Source of the DNA: Azolla caroliniana
Lineage: Eukaryota > Polypodiophyta
DNA: 64,000 bases
Reading direction: 5' to 3'
Assembly (NCBI GenBank): GCA_043228905.1
Contig: JBHGNT010000001.1
Span: 15,314,001 to 15,378,000, forward strand
In this document: in pieces, positions 34,325-45,052 of the stretch
Position numbering within the stretch: position 1 is the first letter of the stretch
Layout: the number at the start of each line of letters is the position of its first letter
Notes under the pieces: generated by a model
Told to the model about the DNA's origin: nothing
Database searches by the model: none
The model's input: only the letters and a program-made list of their open reading frames with translations
Position numbers and translations under genes: made by a program

Positions 34325-36139
34325 TCAGGGGATATCTTCGGGTTCCATTCGATACGATAAGTTATTTTTCGACTTCTTAAGGCGAGTAAATTTGGTTCCT
34401 CGTTCGACCGGTTCTCCTTGTTCTTCAATCGGTTCTCGATTTTGCTGAGTATTAAATCGGCCGACTGGCTCAGATTCGCTTTTGATCGAGTCGACTTCTA
34501 CTCGATTCGGCCAAGCATCGACTCGACTCGATTCGGTAATTGGAGACTTATTCTCAATCTCCCAATCGAGAATCGTCTTCTCTTCCATGAAGACGATGTC
34601 TCGGCTCCTAATAACCTTCTTCTCGGCTAATTCCCATAGTCGATAGCCGAATTCATCGTTGTCGTAGCCGAGAAATATACATGGCCGAGATTTCGGGTCC
34701 AGCTTCCCCCTCTGGTCCTTTGCAACATGCACATAGGCAAGACAGTCGAACACCCTCAAGTGTCGGTATGAAACGTCTTTGCCGCTCCACACGCTTTGTG
34801 GAATATCACCGTCCAAAGGTACTGAGGGTGATCGGTTTATCACATACGTCGTCGTCATCAACACCTCAGCACAGAACATCTTCAGTAACTTTGCATGTGC
34901 AAACATACTTCCGACCCTCTCCATTACGGTCTAAGTCATTCTCTCGGCTAGCCTGTTAAGCTTTGGGGTCTTCGGCACGATATACTCAAGCCGGATTCAT
35001 TGCGTTCAGTAGTATTCCTCGAACTGCCCTCGATATTCACTGCCATTATCGGCTTGAACAACTTTCAGCTTTCAGCCGGTTTCTCTTTCGGCCCTCGCTT
35101 GGAACTCTTTGAAGACGACTAACACCTAGTCCTTTGTCTTCAACATGGAAGCCCACAACTTCCGGCTACAGTCATCTATGAAGGTCACGAAACACTGTGA
35201 ACCACCATGAGACTTTGTGTCCACCTAGCATACATTGGTATGCATGAGTTCCAACGATATCTTATTCCTCATCAGGGGATGCAATCGGAAGGAGGTTCGG
35301 TTTTGCTTGTTGGCCAAGCAATCGGCACATTTGTCCAGATGCACTTTTTTCATCTCTGGTAGGAGTTCTTTTTCGTCTAGCATCTGCATTCCCTTTTGGC
35401 TCATGTGTCACAGCCTCTTACGCCACAACTCACCGGTTGTGTCGGCTGCCACATTTACCTCATTCCGGCTAATCGAGCATGCATTATGTACAGTGTGCTA
35501 GTTTTCCAGGCTGGAGCCACGGTCAGGCTCCCCTCGTAGAACTTCATGACGTCGTTATGGATGCTACCCAGGTAGCCCTCGTCATCTAGCAGACCAGTTG
35601 ATATCAGATTCAATCTAACTTCTGGAACGTGTCGAACATCTCTCGGCACTAGTCTGCACCCGGTCGATGTCATCAAACACACATCTCTTGCATTGACGAT
35701 TCAACATGCTCCTTCATTTTTCATTTTTACAAAGACCATGGTCTTCAGCCTTGTATAATGAGAAGCACTTTCGGTTGGGGGTTAGGAGAAACGACGCACA
35801 CAAATCAACCATCCATGTCGATTCTTCGCCAACGAGATTGACCTCACTTTGTTCACTAATGAACAACAACTCCTCTTCACTCACGACGATTGCTGAGGTG
35901 TTCATTCAGTCCGGGATTTTCTTCAGCTCTACACCATCAACTCCCCCTTTCTCTTTTCGAAAGTGTCAGCAATTTTTCTGGAAGTGCCCCGACTTCCCAC
36001 AATACGAGCACATGGGCCTTCCCCTCAACTTCGACCTTGTCCCCAACTTATCTCGATTCTAGGGACTTCGATTTCAGCTTCTTCCTCGATTTGTGTCACT
36101 TTTCGTGACTAAAGCCTATGGGTTGGCAATGGACTCTTA
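34325..36139 (-). pseudogene. Outer copia: zinc knuckle, protease, integrase
   Basis: Minus-strand order: gag zinc knuckle MCSYCGKSGHFQKNC (35969-36013), protease with WMVDLCASFLLTP (the D-S-G-A-S of the family has become D-L-C-A-S, so inactive), GAG-pre-integrase, an integrase core recognisable as VTFIDDCSRKLWA and FKEFQARAERETG, then the C-terminal block SRPCIFLGYDNDEFGYRLWE (about 34640-34690). Many stops and frameshifts. Closest relative in the window is the plus-strand element at 58016. Confidence 0.82.
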
Positions 36140-36144
36140 GTCCT

Positions 36145-36518
36145 TGTCAACGATTACTTGCGGAAGCGCTAGAAAAAAGTGAAATTAGGGAATACACAGA
36201 GTACACAGGAGAGACAGAGAGAGCAGAGCCTCAAAGCTATATTCAAAAATATATAAAACACTCTATTTTTTACAAATGTGCTCAGTAGCACTATTTATAC
36301 AAGTCCTCGTGGGACTGACACAAGTACCGCGTACTTAAATGCTCACACGAGCTTCTGACACTTACTGCGAGACTATAATTGCCTAGTAGTCTACACTAAT
36401 ATTAGGCTCCCGGTTACTGGTTGGATCCGGCTAACCAGCTCCCCAACTCATCGGCTCTGTTGCTTGCCGGCTCAGCTTATTCAGCTGATCCGGCTCCAGT
36501 TGAGCTTGCTGCTCAACA
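36145..36518 (-). repeat. 3' LTR of inner copia
   Basis: 374 bp, TGTCAACGATTAC...GCTCAACA on the plus strand. Contains ACTATTTATACAAGTC (possible TATA on the plus strand) and several CGGCTC blocks near the U3 end. Family members also lie at 9771-10233 and 57295-57738. Confidence 0.95.
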
Positions 36519-36639
36519 CTCCCCCTCAAGCTCAACTTGAGGTTGGCTCTTAGTGTTAGTCTCTGTGGCAGCCGGTTCTTCCAACTAACCTGTCCTGGCG
36601 TCGCTTCGCCTTGCTCACGCTCCTCCTCCGGTCCGGTTC

Positions 36640-37500
36640 TATTTGCCGCGACCGCTCTTGTTCTGCGCGCCTTGACCTTCTTGGTCGGTAGGTCTGCTCA
36701 ATAGGCCCCTCTCAGCTCCTTCGCTGCTATGACTCCAGCGCTTATCGATCCGTCGGTTTCTTCGCGATGGCATCGACTTCCGTTGCATCCGTGTCTGATT
36801 GTCCTTGAATTGATCCGGTTCTTCCGAATCTATCTTTTGAACCGAATCAACTGTCTCCGATTCGTTCCAGCTCTTGTCTGAATCGGTTGCTCCCAATTCG
36901 TCTTCTGATTTCAAGCCCTTCACCACATCGGACCATGTCCAGGTCTTGGCCTAACCCTTTTGCTCTTGAGCATAGCCGACTAGGATGCATTTTTCCAATT
37001 TTGCGTCCAGCTTCCTCCGCTTCTCATCCGGTACATGCACATATGCAATGCTACCGAAGATCTTAAGGTGTCTCAAATTCGGCTTGCACCCGAAATACAA
37101 CTCGTGAGCTGACACCGTGTCACCGATCCGGTTCTGGATGTAGACAGTCGTTTGGACTACCTCCACCCAGTAGAATTTGGGCATGCTCTTCTCCTCTCGG
37201 ATTGCCCTTGCTGCATCAATGAGCGACCAGTTCTTCCTCTCGGCAACATCGTTCTGTTGTGGTGTGTATCTGCAGTTGAACTCTCGCCGAATTCCTGTTT
37301 GCTGCAGATAACTGTTAAATTGGCCAGAAAAGTATTCTTTCCCGCCATCCGACCGCAGGCATTTGATCTTCCTCTCTGATTCCCGTTCCACCATGCTTTG
37401 GAGGCTCCGGAAACACTCGAAGACTTCACTCTTCCGCTCAATGAGGTAGATCCATGTGTGCCGCATATAGTCGTCGATGAAGGAGACGAAATATCAACTC
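36640..37500 (-). pseudogene. Inner copia integrase
   Basis: Minus-strand integrase: RHTWIYLIERKSEVFECF, then CLRSDGGKEYFSGQF (second catalytic Asp and downstream block), FNCRYTPQQNDVAERKN (catalytic Glu in AER), NRIGDTVSAHELYFG and FGSIAYVHVPDEKRRKLDAK to CILVGYAQEQKG. After about 36950 a spacer rich in Ser/Glu (36926 downwards) runs into the PPT without any RT sequence. The first catalytic Asp lies in HSDVWGP at about 37530. The core is close to intact apart from a frame change near 37490. Confidence 0.88.
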
Positions 37501-37590
37501 CCGCCAAGACTAACATTCTGTGCCGGTCCCCACACATCTGAATGGATTAGGTCGAGCTTGTTACTGCTCCGATTATGTTTGGTAGGGGAT

Positions 37591-38024
37591 GGAAGCCGGT
37601 GTTGCTTCCCGAGTTGGCAAGCTTCACATATTTGGGCCTTTTGGCCGCTGAACTTCGGCAAACCGAAAACAACTTTTTTCGTTTGTAGGTCTTGAAGCCT
37701 CCGGTAGTTGACGTGGCCTATCTGCTTGTGCCACAGGTTGATGTCTGATTCGACCTTCTGTCCTTTTGCAAACATAACAGTGCCGACGTCGTTGGTGTCG
37801 AGGGAATGGAAGCCGGTGTTGCTTCCCAAGTTGGCAGGCTTCACATATTTGGGCCTTCTGGCCGCTGAACTTCGGCAAACCGAAAACAACTTTTTTCGTT
37901 TATGGGTCTTGAAGCCTCCGGTAATTGACGTGGCCTATCCACTTGTGCCACAGGTCGATGTCTGATTCGACCTTCTGTCCTTTTGCAAACATAGCGGTGC
38001 TGACGCCGTTGGTGTCAAGGATAA
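37591..38024 (-). repeat. 217-bp tandem duplication in inner copia
   Basis: 37591-37807 and 37808-38024 are near-identical, both encoding KGQKVESDI-LWHK-IGHVNYRR and the CEACQLGKQH-like zinc-binding end of GAG-pre-integrase. 217 is not a multiple of three, so one copy is out of frame: CEACQLGKQHRL becomes VKPANLGSNTGF. Confidence 0.93.
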
Positions 38025-38448
38025 ACATCCTCCCGTCTCTGCGCCCTTGCGCAATAATTTGGCCCTCTTCCTCGATGAAGCACCCGAGGTGCGTAAACCG
38101 CACCTGCATCCCTTGGTCGACAATCTGTCCGACCGACACCAGGTTCTTCATTATTGTTGGAACGTGTAATACGTTCATCAGCTTCCCCTTTTTTCCAACG
38201 TGGCTCAAAGGGACTTCTCCGACGTGCACAATTGGGTGAGGAGTGTCATCTCCGGTTTCGACTACTCCTGGTTGATCCGGTTTCTCCAAGGAGAACCACT
38301 CTTTGTGGTTCGTCATGTGGTTCGACGCACCAGAATCAACATACCACACTTCCTCCAATTTGGAAGTGGTCTTCTTCATCGAGTTCGCCTCGTGCTTCAT
38401 CACCAAGATTGGCCCGTTACCGTTCTTGGATCCTCCTGATCCCTTCAC
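37900..38448 (-). pseudogene. Inner copia protease and pre-integrase
   Basis: Reads EEVWYVDSGASNHMTNHKEW (D-S-G-A-S aspartic protease motif intact, about 38325), GDDTPHPIVHVGEVPL, VLHVPTIMKNLVSVGQIVDQ and LWHKWIGHVNYRRL. The frame is open for 182 codons across the whole protease. The enzyme would process the polyprotein. The downstream tandem duplication ends the frame. Confidence 0.88.
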
Positions 38449-38449
38449 G

Positions 38450-39353
38450 TAGTGCGAGCTTTGCCAGCCATCCTTGTCGGCCTTGCCGGATCCAGATTTG
38501 TCTGAATCGGTGTGCTTTCTCCAGCACTCGCTTTCTCTATGGCCCTTCTTGCCACAGTACCAGCATTCCGTTGCGGATTAGTCTTGCCGGCCTCCGGCAC
38601 CGCCTTGACTCCCCCTGCTTGTGGAAGTCCTGAAACTGTTGTCGGCACGTTCTCTGTGCCTTCGTTCTTGCTCTTGTCGGTCGCCTCCATTGCGTGCCGA
38701 CCTGCCTCGCCCACCACACCCACGGGACCAATCCGCCTTTGTATACAGCATCCGGTTGTCAGTGGGTGCGCTAGTTGACGCACCGACGTGGTTCTCCTAA
38801 AAAGGAGCATCGACTATACGTTGAAAAATGACGGCGTATTCTCCCTTGTACACACCGTCGTTCGGAACGCTTTGAACTTAGATGCCAAGCCCCCAAGACA
38901 GACTTGTACCATCTCGTCTTCCTCTACGGTAAAGTTGATAGAGGCAAGTGAGTCACAGATCTCTTTGATCCAGGCCGTGTAATCCACCACTTACATGTCC
39001 TTCAGTCGGACATTGCTCAACTCCTGTCGGAGTTGCAGCTTCCGGGCCATGGTGCTCGCGGTGAAGACCTTCTTCAGGTTTCCCCAAGCCTCCTTCGGCA
39101 TCTTGGTGTCTTGGATGTGGCTCAACAGCTGGTCTCCGACACTAGACGTGAACCAGTACATTACTCTGCTTGCCGATTGTTCCCACACTGGGAAATCCTT
39201 ATATGCCGCATCAGGTGTTGTTTCGTTGGCTCCTTCGACGAAGCTCTAGTAACCATGCCCAAGCAGGTACTGGTGCATCTTGTATGACCAAGATGCATAG
39301 TTGGATCTATCGAGTTTCTCCATAGGGAGTGAGCTAGCCATCCCTCTATCCAT
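38450..39353 (-). pseudogene. Inner copia gag
   Basis: Minus-strand start at ATG 39353 (MDRGMASSLPMEKLDRS). UBN2-type capsid: NYASWSYKMHQYLL, then WEQSASRVMYWFTSSVGDQL and ARKLQLRQELSNVRLKDM. After this the polypurine-like linker leads to the zinc-knuckle area near 38560. Stops break it at Trp codons (GHGY-stop-SFVEG, a TGG to TAG change) and after LKDM. It keeps the whole capsid outline. Confidence 0.85.
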
Positions 39354-39446
39354 CACTTCTCTGTCTGATGTTCTTAAGACCTGTTAGGGCTTGCTTTCAA
39401 GCGTTTGTCGACTGCAGAGGTTCTCAACCCTTGCGCTCTGATACCA

Positions 39447-39860
39447 TGTCAACGATTACTTGCGGAAGCGTTAGAAAACAGTGAAATTAGGGAATACACA
39501 GAGTACACGGGAGAGACAAAGAGAGCAAAACCTCAAAGCTATATTCAAAAATATATAAAACACTCTGTCTTTTACAACTGTGCTCAGTAGCACTATTTAT
39601 ACAAGTCCTCGTGGGACTGACACAAGCACCGTGTACTTCAATGCTCACACGAGCTTCTGACACTTACTGCGAGACTATAATTGCCTAGTAGTCTACACTA
39701 ATACTAGGCTTCCGGTTACTGGTTGGATCTGGCTAACCGGCTCCCCAGCTCATCAGCTCTATTGCTTGCCGGCTCGGTTGCTCACAGCTTACCGATCTGT
39801 CTTGCTTGCCGGCTCGGCTTATTCAGCCGATTCGGCTCCAGTTGAGCTTGCCATTCAACA
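39447..39860 (-). repeat. 5' LTR of inner copia
   Basis: 414 bp. Longer than its partner by a 40-bp stretch (GTTGCTCACAGCTTACCGAT and around), which looks like a local duplication of GCTTGCCGGCTCGG. Confidence 0.95.
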
Positions 39861-39865
39861 GTCCT

Positions 39866-40429
39866 TCTGACAAGCTTCCTCATTTAGTAAACTCGACTTC
39901 ACCTGCACTAGGGAAAGATGCTTCCCTTTCGATCCGGCATTGCCCAATGTAACAACAAGCGTTTCCCAGCTCTTCGAAAAAGATCCAAGCAACAATAATA
40001 CTAATACCTCATAAGCAAGAGGTACTTCTAGAGAGGTGGTTTGATTTATCTGTCTTTGGAAGGCATTAATATGCTCCACCATGTTGGAGCCGTCTTCATA
40101 CTGGAGTCTCACGATCTTTGTGAAAACTGAGACTCTGTTCACGACGTTCTTGTTTTCAAACATCACGCCAATCTTCTTCCAGAGGACGTCGGCACTCGTC
40201 TCTTCATCAAAGTTGTTGTATAGACTCATGTCTATAAAACACCTTATGTATGCAGCCGACTTTAGATGCATGACTTCCCAAGTCGATGCATTGATCTTGT
40301 CTGGCTTTGTCTTGCGTATTGTACCGGCAACCACATGTCTTTGCACACGAGCATATCCTGCATTTTCGACTTCCACTCTGAATAGTTGGAGCCAGTTAAC
40401 TTGAACATTCCACCGAAATGTTCGTCCAT
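39866..40429 (-). pseudogene. Outer copia gag N-terminal part
   Basis: Starts at ATG 40429: MDEHFGGMFKLTGSNYSEWK, a capsid opening. After a frame change near 40330 it continues KINASTWEVMHLKSAAYIRC, RVSVFTKIVRLQYEDGSN and VQVKSSLLNEEACQKD, and is then cut by the inner element at 39866. The reading resumes beyond the insertion near 36139 with the zinc knuckle. Confidence 0.88.
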
Positions 40430-40445
40430 CACTCTGATACCACTT

Positions 40446-41005
40446 CTTAGGATCAGGACTACCCACAACCGGTTGCTCGTATACGTATTCGGGTGCAAAG
40501 AAACGAATGAGATAGTGCATACACAGAAAACGAGAAGGCAGAAAACACAAGTATAGAGACACAAATATTTTGCGTGGAAAACCAGAAAAGGAAAAACCAC
40601 GGGGAGTCCTAGAACTCCGAACATATCACTATACGGTAGGAGGAATATACAATAAGAGACTCAAGGCAACGACCTTGAGTTCTTCTTCATCAAAAGACGA
40701 TCACAGAGTTACAATTCTGTTCTCAGTCACCTATTGTCACTCACTCTCAGTTATTGAGGCAACTACCCATTGTGTAACTTATTACAACTATAATGATTCA
40801 ACTTTTCTATAAAGTTTGCCCTAGTTTTATTTATACTTATACAACTTTCTGGTTATTTACATACATAGCCCACAAGGGGCACATTTAGACTATTTACATA
40901 TATGGTCTCCTGATTTCGGTTTCAATTTTCAATTTAGGAAATACTCATTGACTCCATCCGATTCCGTTTGTTCTCTTCCCATCCAGAGGAACCTATTTCC
41001 CAACA
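40446..41005 (-). repeat. 5' LTR of outer copia
   Basis: About 560 bp. On the minus strand it starts TGTTGGGAAATAGG, as does the LTR at 58016 (TGTTGGGAATATG), supporting family relationship. Ends next to the PBS after a 3-bp spacer. Confidence 0.85.
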
Positions 41006-41009
41006 CGAA

Positions 41010-44000
41010 TGTCGGTCATTTTCGTCTCGCTGCGTAACCTTCAAAATGACTCCAATGTTAGGGCCATAGCCAAGAACAACATTGAATTGAAGAAGACAAT
41101 GAGAAGAGAAAAATGTGAGAGAAAAAAGAGGAACATTTACAATGTATTAACAATAATAGTAAGGGTTACAAGAATGTATGCAGAAGACTAGTGTTGAAGA
41201 GGAGTGGTTCACCAATACTAGAACATATGCTTGTATAGCACCGTTTATTGGCTTTAATAGTAAAACTTGTGTAAAATACTTAGATTTGATAACAATATAG
41301 AAATAGCATAGAAATTATTCCTCTAATGGGATTATGCAATATTTTAAGTCCTGATGTGGATCTTTTACTACTCTACGTTGAATCGGCATGCATGTTCACC
41401 ACCAAAAGGAGAAATTGCTTTAAGACTTAGAAAACCAATAACTTAGCATTTATGGCAAACAATATGCATTTCATTGTTAGGGAGGACATTGAAGTGCCAA
41501 ATTATAAATATGAAGAAGATATTGAGGACTTTGAGGTTAGGCAGGAACAAAGTGAACATATACAATGTACATATTTCTACTTTTAAATGGTTTTGTAGTT
41601 CTTAAACACGTTGATTGTTTTGTTTTTGTTATGTTAAATAGTGGTTAGCGAAAGGGTAAATATAAGAATGTTGATGAATGGTCTTTAATTTCACCAATGC
41701 AAACAAGTTTCAAAGACAAAGTGACCTAATTTTATTTCCAAACGAGGCAAAGTCTATATAGGAATTCAAAAAGTGGACCCAATTAAATCTAAATTTTTGA
41801 AGAACTGAATTGTCTTTTTCTTCTTCTACTCAACTTCTGGGTTTTTAGGAAGAGTAGCTCATTATATATTTATTAGCTTGGAATATGAAAGTCCATCTCA
41901 TGGAATAGGAGAATAAAAAAGTGTTATGATATTCTTAAAACTAGTTGCAAAAACGGGGACAATTTAAAGGGTGACTCCTCTTTGTGTAAAGTCAAATGAC
42001 CAACTTGTTTGGACAATGTAGTTGTAGGATATTGCATTGTTTCCCTTTCTCCTTGTGACTCCAAATCCACTTGTTTGAACCTAGTCTTTGATCTACATAT
42101 TCATCATTGAAATACATCTTATATGAAAGGATTTGGGTTTGTGTGATCCATATCTCTTTGATGTGCGTCGCAATTGATCATTATTATAATATATCTTTTG
42201 TAGCAGGGGTTGGCTTCATGTGATCCATATCTCCTTGATGTAGTTCTACTAGATGTGTATGTCGGCTCCAAATGAGTCATGCCGATAGCACGTCTATGTA
42301 TCGACAAAGTTGTGCCTCTACATCAATATCATTGGTCATGGAGTTGAGATTGTCATATACTTTATTGGCGGCGAACCCAACTAGAGTTGTTAATCGATCT
42401 CTGGAATCACGAAACTTTTTCAACCCTTAAAACACGTGCTAGGTTTGGTTTCAAATCCAAGAAACTGAACCGAATCAAGCCCATACCTACATCCACTTAT
42501 GAAGTCATGCGAGTTTAAACAATGACACTATTTAAAACTTACTTCTTTATGCTTATGTTATATTGTTTTATGGTGTAATGAGTCTTTTTAGTATCGTTAC
42601 AAAATGACTAAACATATTTTTGCTCATAAGTTGATTCCCATGTATCATCATTTTCTATTTTTAAGTATTTTATTGCAATCTTTCTTAAAAGGGAACAACA
42701 AATCTATTTTTAAAATATTTGAAAACTTGACTACTCTACATTCCTCATGTTCTCAAATTTATGTTCTTGTTCCCAAACCATTCCTATTCTTATTGACTAT
42801 GATAATAACCTCATAATGTCTATTGATGCATCTCAAATAAATCACAATGCATGGTAATCAATGGTGTTCTGAACAATATTATCTCAAGTTGTGGTAGTGC
42901 TTCATTCTTGAAGTCAATCATTTCAAGATAAATTTAGTATGTAATCTAAGTATATTCAGTTTTCATTCACTTCTCTAATACAATATTTTGTTTCATTGTA
43001 GGTGTTACTAAATAGTTTGCGACTTTTCTTGCTAAAAGGCCAATCAACACCTTGTATAGGGCATCATTAACAAACAGACTCAATGGCAATGATTATGTTT
43101 TTCGCATTCAAAAAATCATACATTAAACTAATAGTAGACATTACATTCTAGGTTTCAGAATTAAGGCCAACATTTTGTTTCAATGTTCATGATCTCCAAC
43201 GAAAAATACATTCTACTAATGACAATGACATTCAAATTTTCTTTTGCCCATGACCTATATTCTATCAATTCAATATTGGATTGTTCGATGTCAAAATTTT
43301 GTAATATTAACATGGTGGTGCCAAAATGGCCAAAGCAAATGACATTAATTTCTTGGTACAAAGCCAGTACCAAGATTCTATCTCTGGAAGTGCAAATATT
43401 AAGATGCTATCAAGCTGAAATGAGACTGAAAACTAATCTCTTATTATCATCCTTAAATCGATGTTTTGAATAAACCGATCCTTAGTTATTTACGACAATA
43501 AGCTTTGAATCCAAAATGCTTGTGGTTCTTAAACAATAGAGACAGTTTTTAAACCAAAGATGTTGCATGGCTTGATGAGGCAATATTAAAAAATAATCTC
43601 CTTGTCAATAAGAGGAAAAAATGAACACATTTTGCACTGAGCTCTTCATCTTTAGGCACCGTTATGAGTTGTCTTAATAGGACCCAGACAATTAAATAAT
43701 GTCTTTAGACTTAGCTTTATGTTGCATGGTTGATCTGTTTTGCAATGTTCTGTGGTACTGACTCTACAAGCACCTGAGGCACAAAACAAAACTTTAAAAT
43801 GCAGTATGTGGCCAGATTCTGAATCATGAGATGAATATACATGGTTAATAAACAAACCGAGAAAAAGAGTTGACGACTCCAAACTATAAATTTTTACTTT
43901 CAGATACTTTTGACTATTTGGGATCACAAGAAAATGATCAAGGTAATAGAATGCCACTCACATCAATATACGAAATAGAGATTAATGGGAAATAGTTCTT

Positions 44001-44385
44001 ATCATGAGCAGCATGTAATAATCTCGGAAAATGGATTCATGCATAGATACATACAAGCATAGAATGAACCATGCGTATCATATGTGCATTCGCATTCGAG
44101 AATGATTCAATCAAACGTGTATGGTAAATCATCTCAAAGTTGGATTGGATTGACTATGGTCTATATTATATATTGATTCACTCTCAATCCCAATAAGTGG
44201 ACTCTAATCCATTGTGAACCACCAACATAAGTATGGTTGCAATATTTGCATTGTATCACATGCATTCTTTTGGGATGCTTCTAAAGAATCAAGACATCTC
44301 TATCATCCTCACTTTAGAACTTTAAAAAAACAGGAGTATGAACTATAGAGATTGAATCAAAATATGTGCTTATAAATTATAATCA
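41010..44385. other. No recognisable gene
   Basis: AT-rich intergenic sequence. A plus-strand stretch near 41480-41570 (REDIEVPNYKYEEDIEDFEV) looks coding-like but I cannot place it. Other short frames are unremarkable. Confidence 0.4.
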
Positions 44386-44390
44386 AATGT

Positions 44391-44900
44391 TCAAAAACTC
44401 ATAAAACATACATTCGAGAATATGAAGAAAATATGACATAGGCAATTGTAACATAACAACTTATCACTAGGGTGAGTTAATTTCTAATAAGAAAGAAAGA
44501 AAGAGAAAAAAGAAAAAAAGAACGATCAAAAACTCATAAAACGTATATTCGAGAATATGAAGAAAACATGACATAGGCAGTAGTAGAATAAAAATTTACC
44601 ATTAGGGTGAGCTAATTTCTAATAACAAACAAAGAAAAAAAAAAGTAACATGACAATAACAAGAGGATATGAGAAAGTTGGGAATTTAACTCAAGACACA
44701 AGCAATAGTAGAATGGCAACTTACCACTAGGTTAAGCCCATTTCTAATAACAAAAAATGAAAAAAATGAAAAAAAACGAAAAAACTAATATAAAATTTTG
44801 CTATGGTACTAACAAGAGAGAGATGAGAAAATTGGGACTCGAACCCAAGACATAGACAACAATAGCATGTCTCGTTACCACTAGGATGACCTGAATTTGT
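44391..44900 (-). repeat. tRNA-derived SINE-like tandem array (about four units)
   Basis: Units of about 135 bp, each with a CACTAGG-like block followed by TTTCTAATAA: near 44462, 44598, 44722 and 44876. The last unit, read on the minus strand, has an A-box-like AGTGGTAACGAG and, about 35 bp on, a perfect B-box GGTTCGAGTCC (within 44834-44846). Unit 3 has a decayed B-box and units 1 and 2 have none. This is the layout of a Pol III promoter of a tRNA-derived SINE or tRNA relic. A-rich spacers separate the units. Confidence 0.6.
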
Positions 44901-45052
44901 GATAAAAACATGAAAAAAAAGAAAAAAAAAAAGGAGCACGTATTTTTTCCCTTTTCAAACGTGTTTGTTTTCAAACATTTTCAATCGTTTGAATGCTTGC
45001 ACGAACACAAATATTATGTTCTATGCATACAAGTGTATTGTTAAAACGAATA

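Larger units (their letters stand above)
36145..39860 (-). mobile_element. Inner Ty1/copia element nested in the outer one (TSD GTCCT)
   Basis: Complete insertion: LTRs 36145-36518 (3') and 39447-39860 (5'), TSD GTCCT at 36140-36144 and 39861-39865. PBS is 39435-39446 (TGGTATCAGAGC on the minus strand) directly after the 5' LTR. PPT is 36519-36530 (TTGAGGGGGAG on the minus strand) directly before the 3' LTR. The internal region is only 2.9 kb and encodes gag, protease and integrase; RT and RNase H are absent. Intact ends and TSD imply it inserted as a unit. If the deletion predates insertion it was mobilised in trans. LTRs differ by about 20 substitutions and one 40-bp indel, by eye. Confidence 0.96.
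34126..41005 (-). mobile_element. Outer Ty1/copia retrotransposon, split by a nested element
   Basis: Minus-strand element. The 5' LTR is 40446-41005 (ends ...CCCAACA on the plus strand). The PBS is 40432-40442 (TGGTATCAGAG on the minus strand). gag starts at ATG 40429. The 3' LTR is only 34126-34306; its U3 two thirds are gone. Between, it carries gag, protease and integrase like the element at 58016. After the YPLRER motif (about 34330) it runs directly into the LTR remnant, so RT, RNase H and most of the 3' LTR were lost in one deletion. A second element (36145-39860) interrupts it. No matching TSD was found. Confidence 0.88.

Noticed and set aside
38154-38633. 159-aa plus frame
   Set aside because: Shadow of the protease and gag of the minus-strand inner copia.
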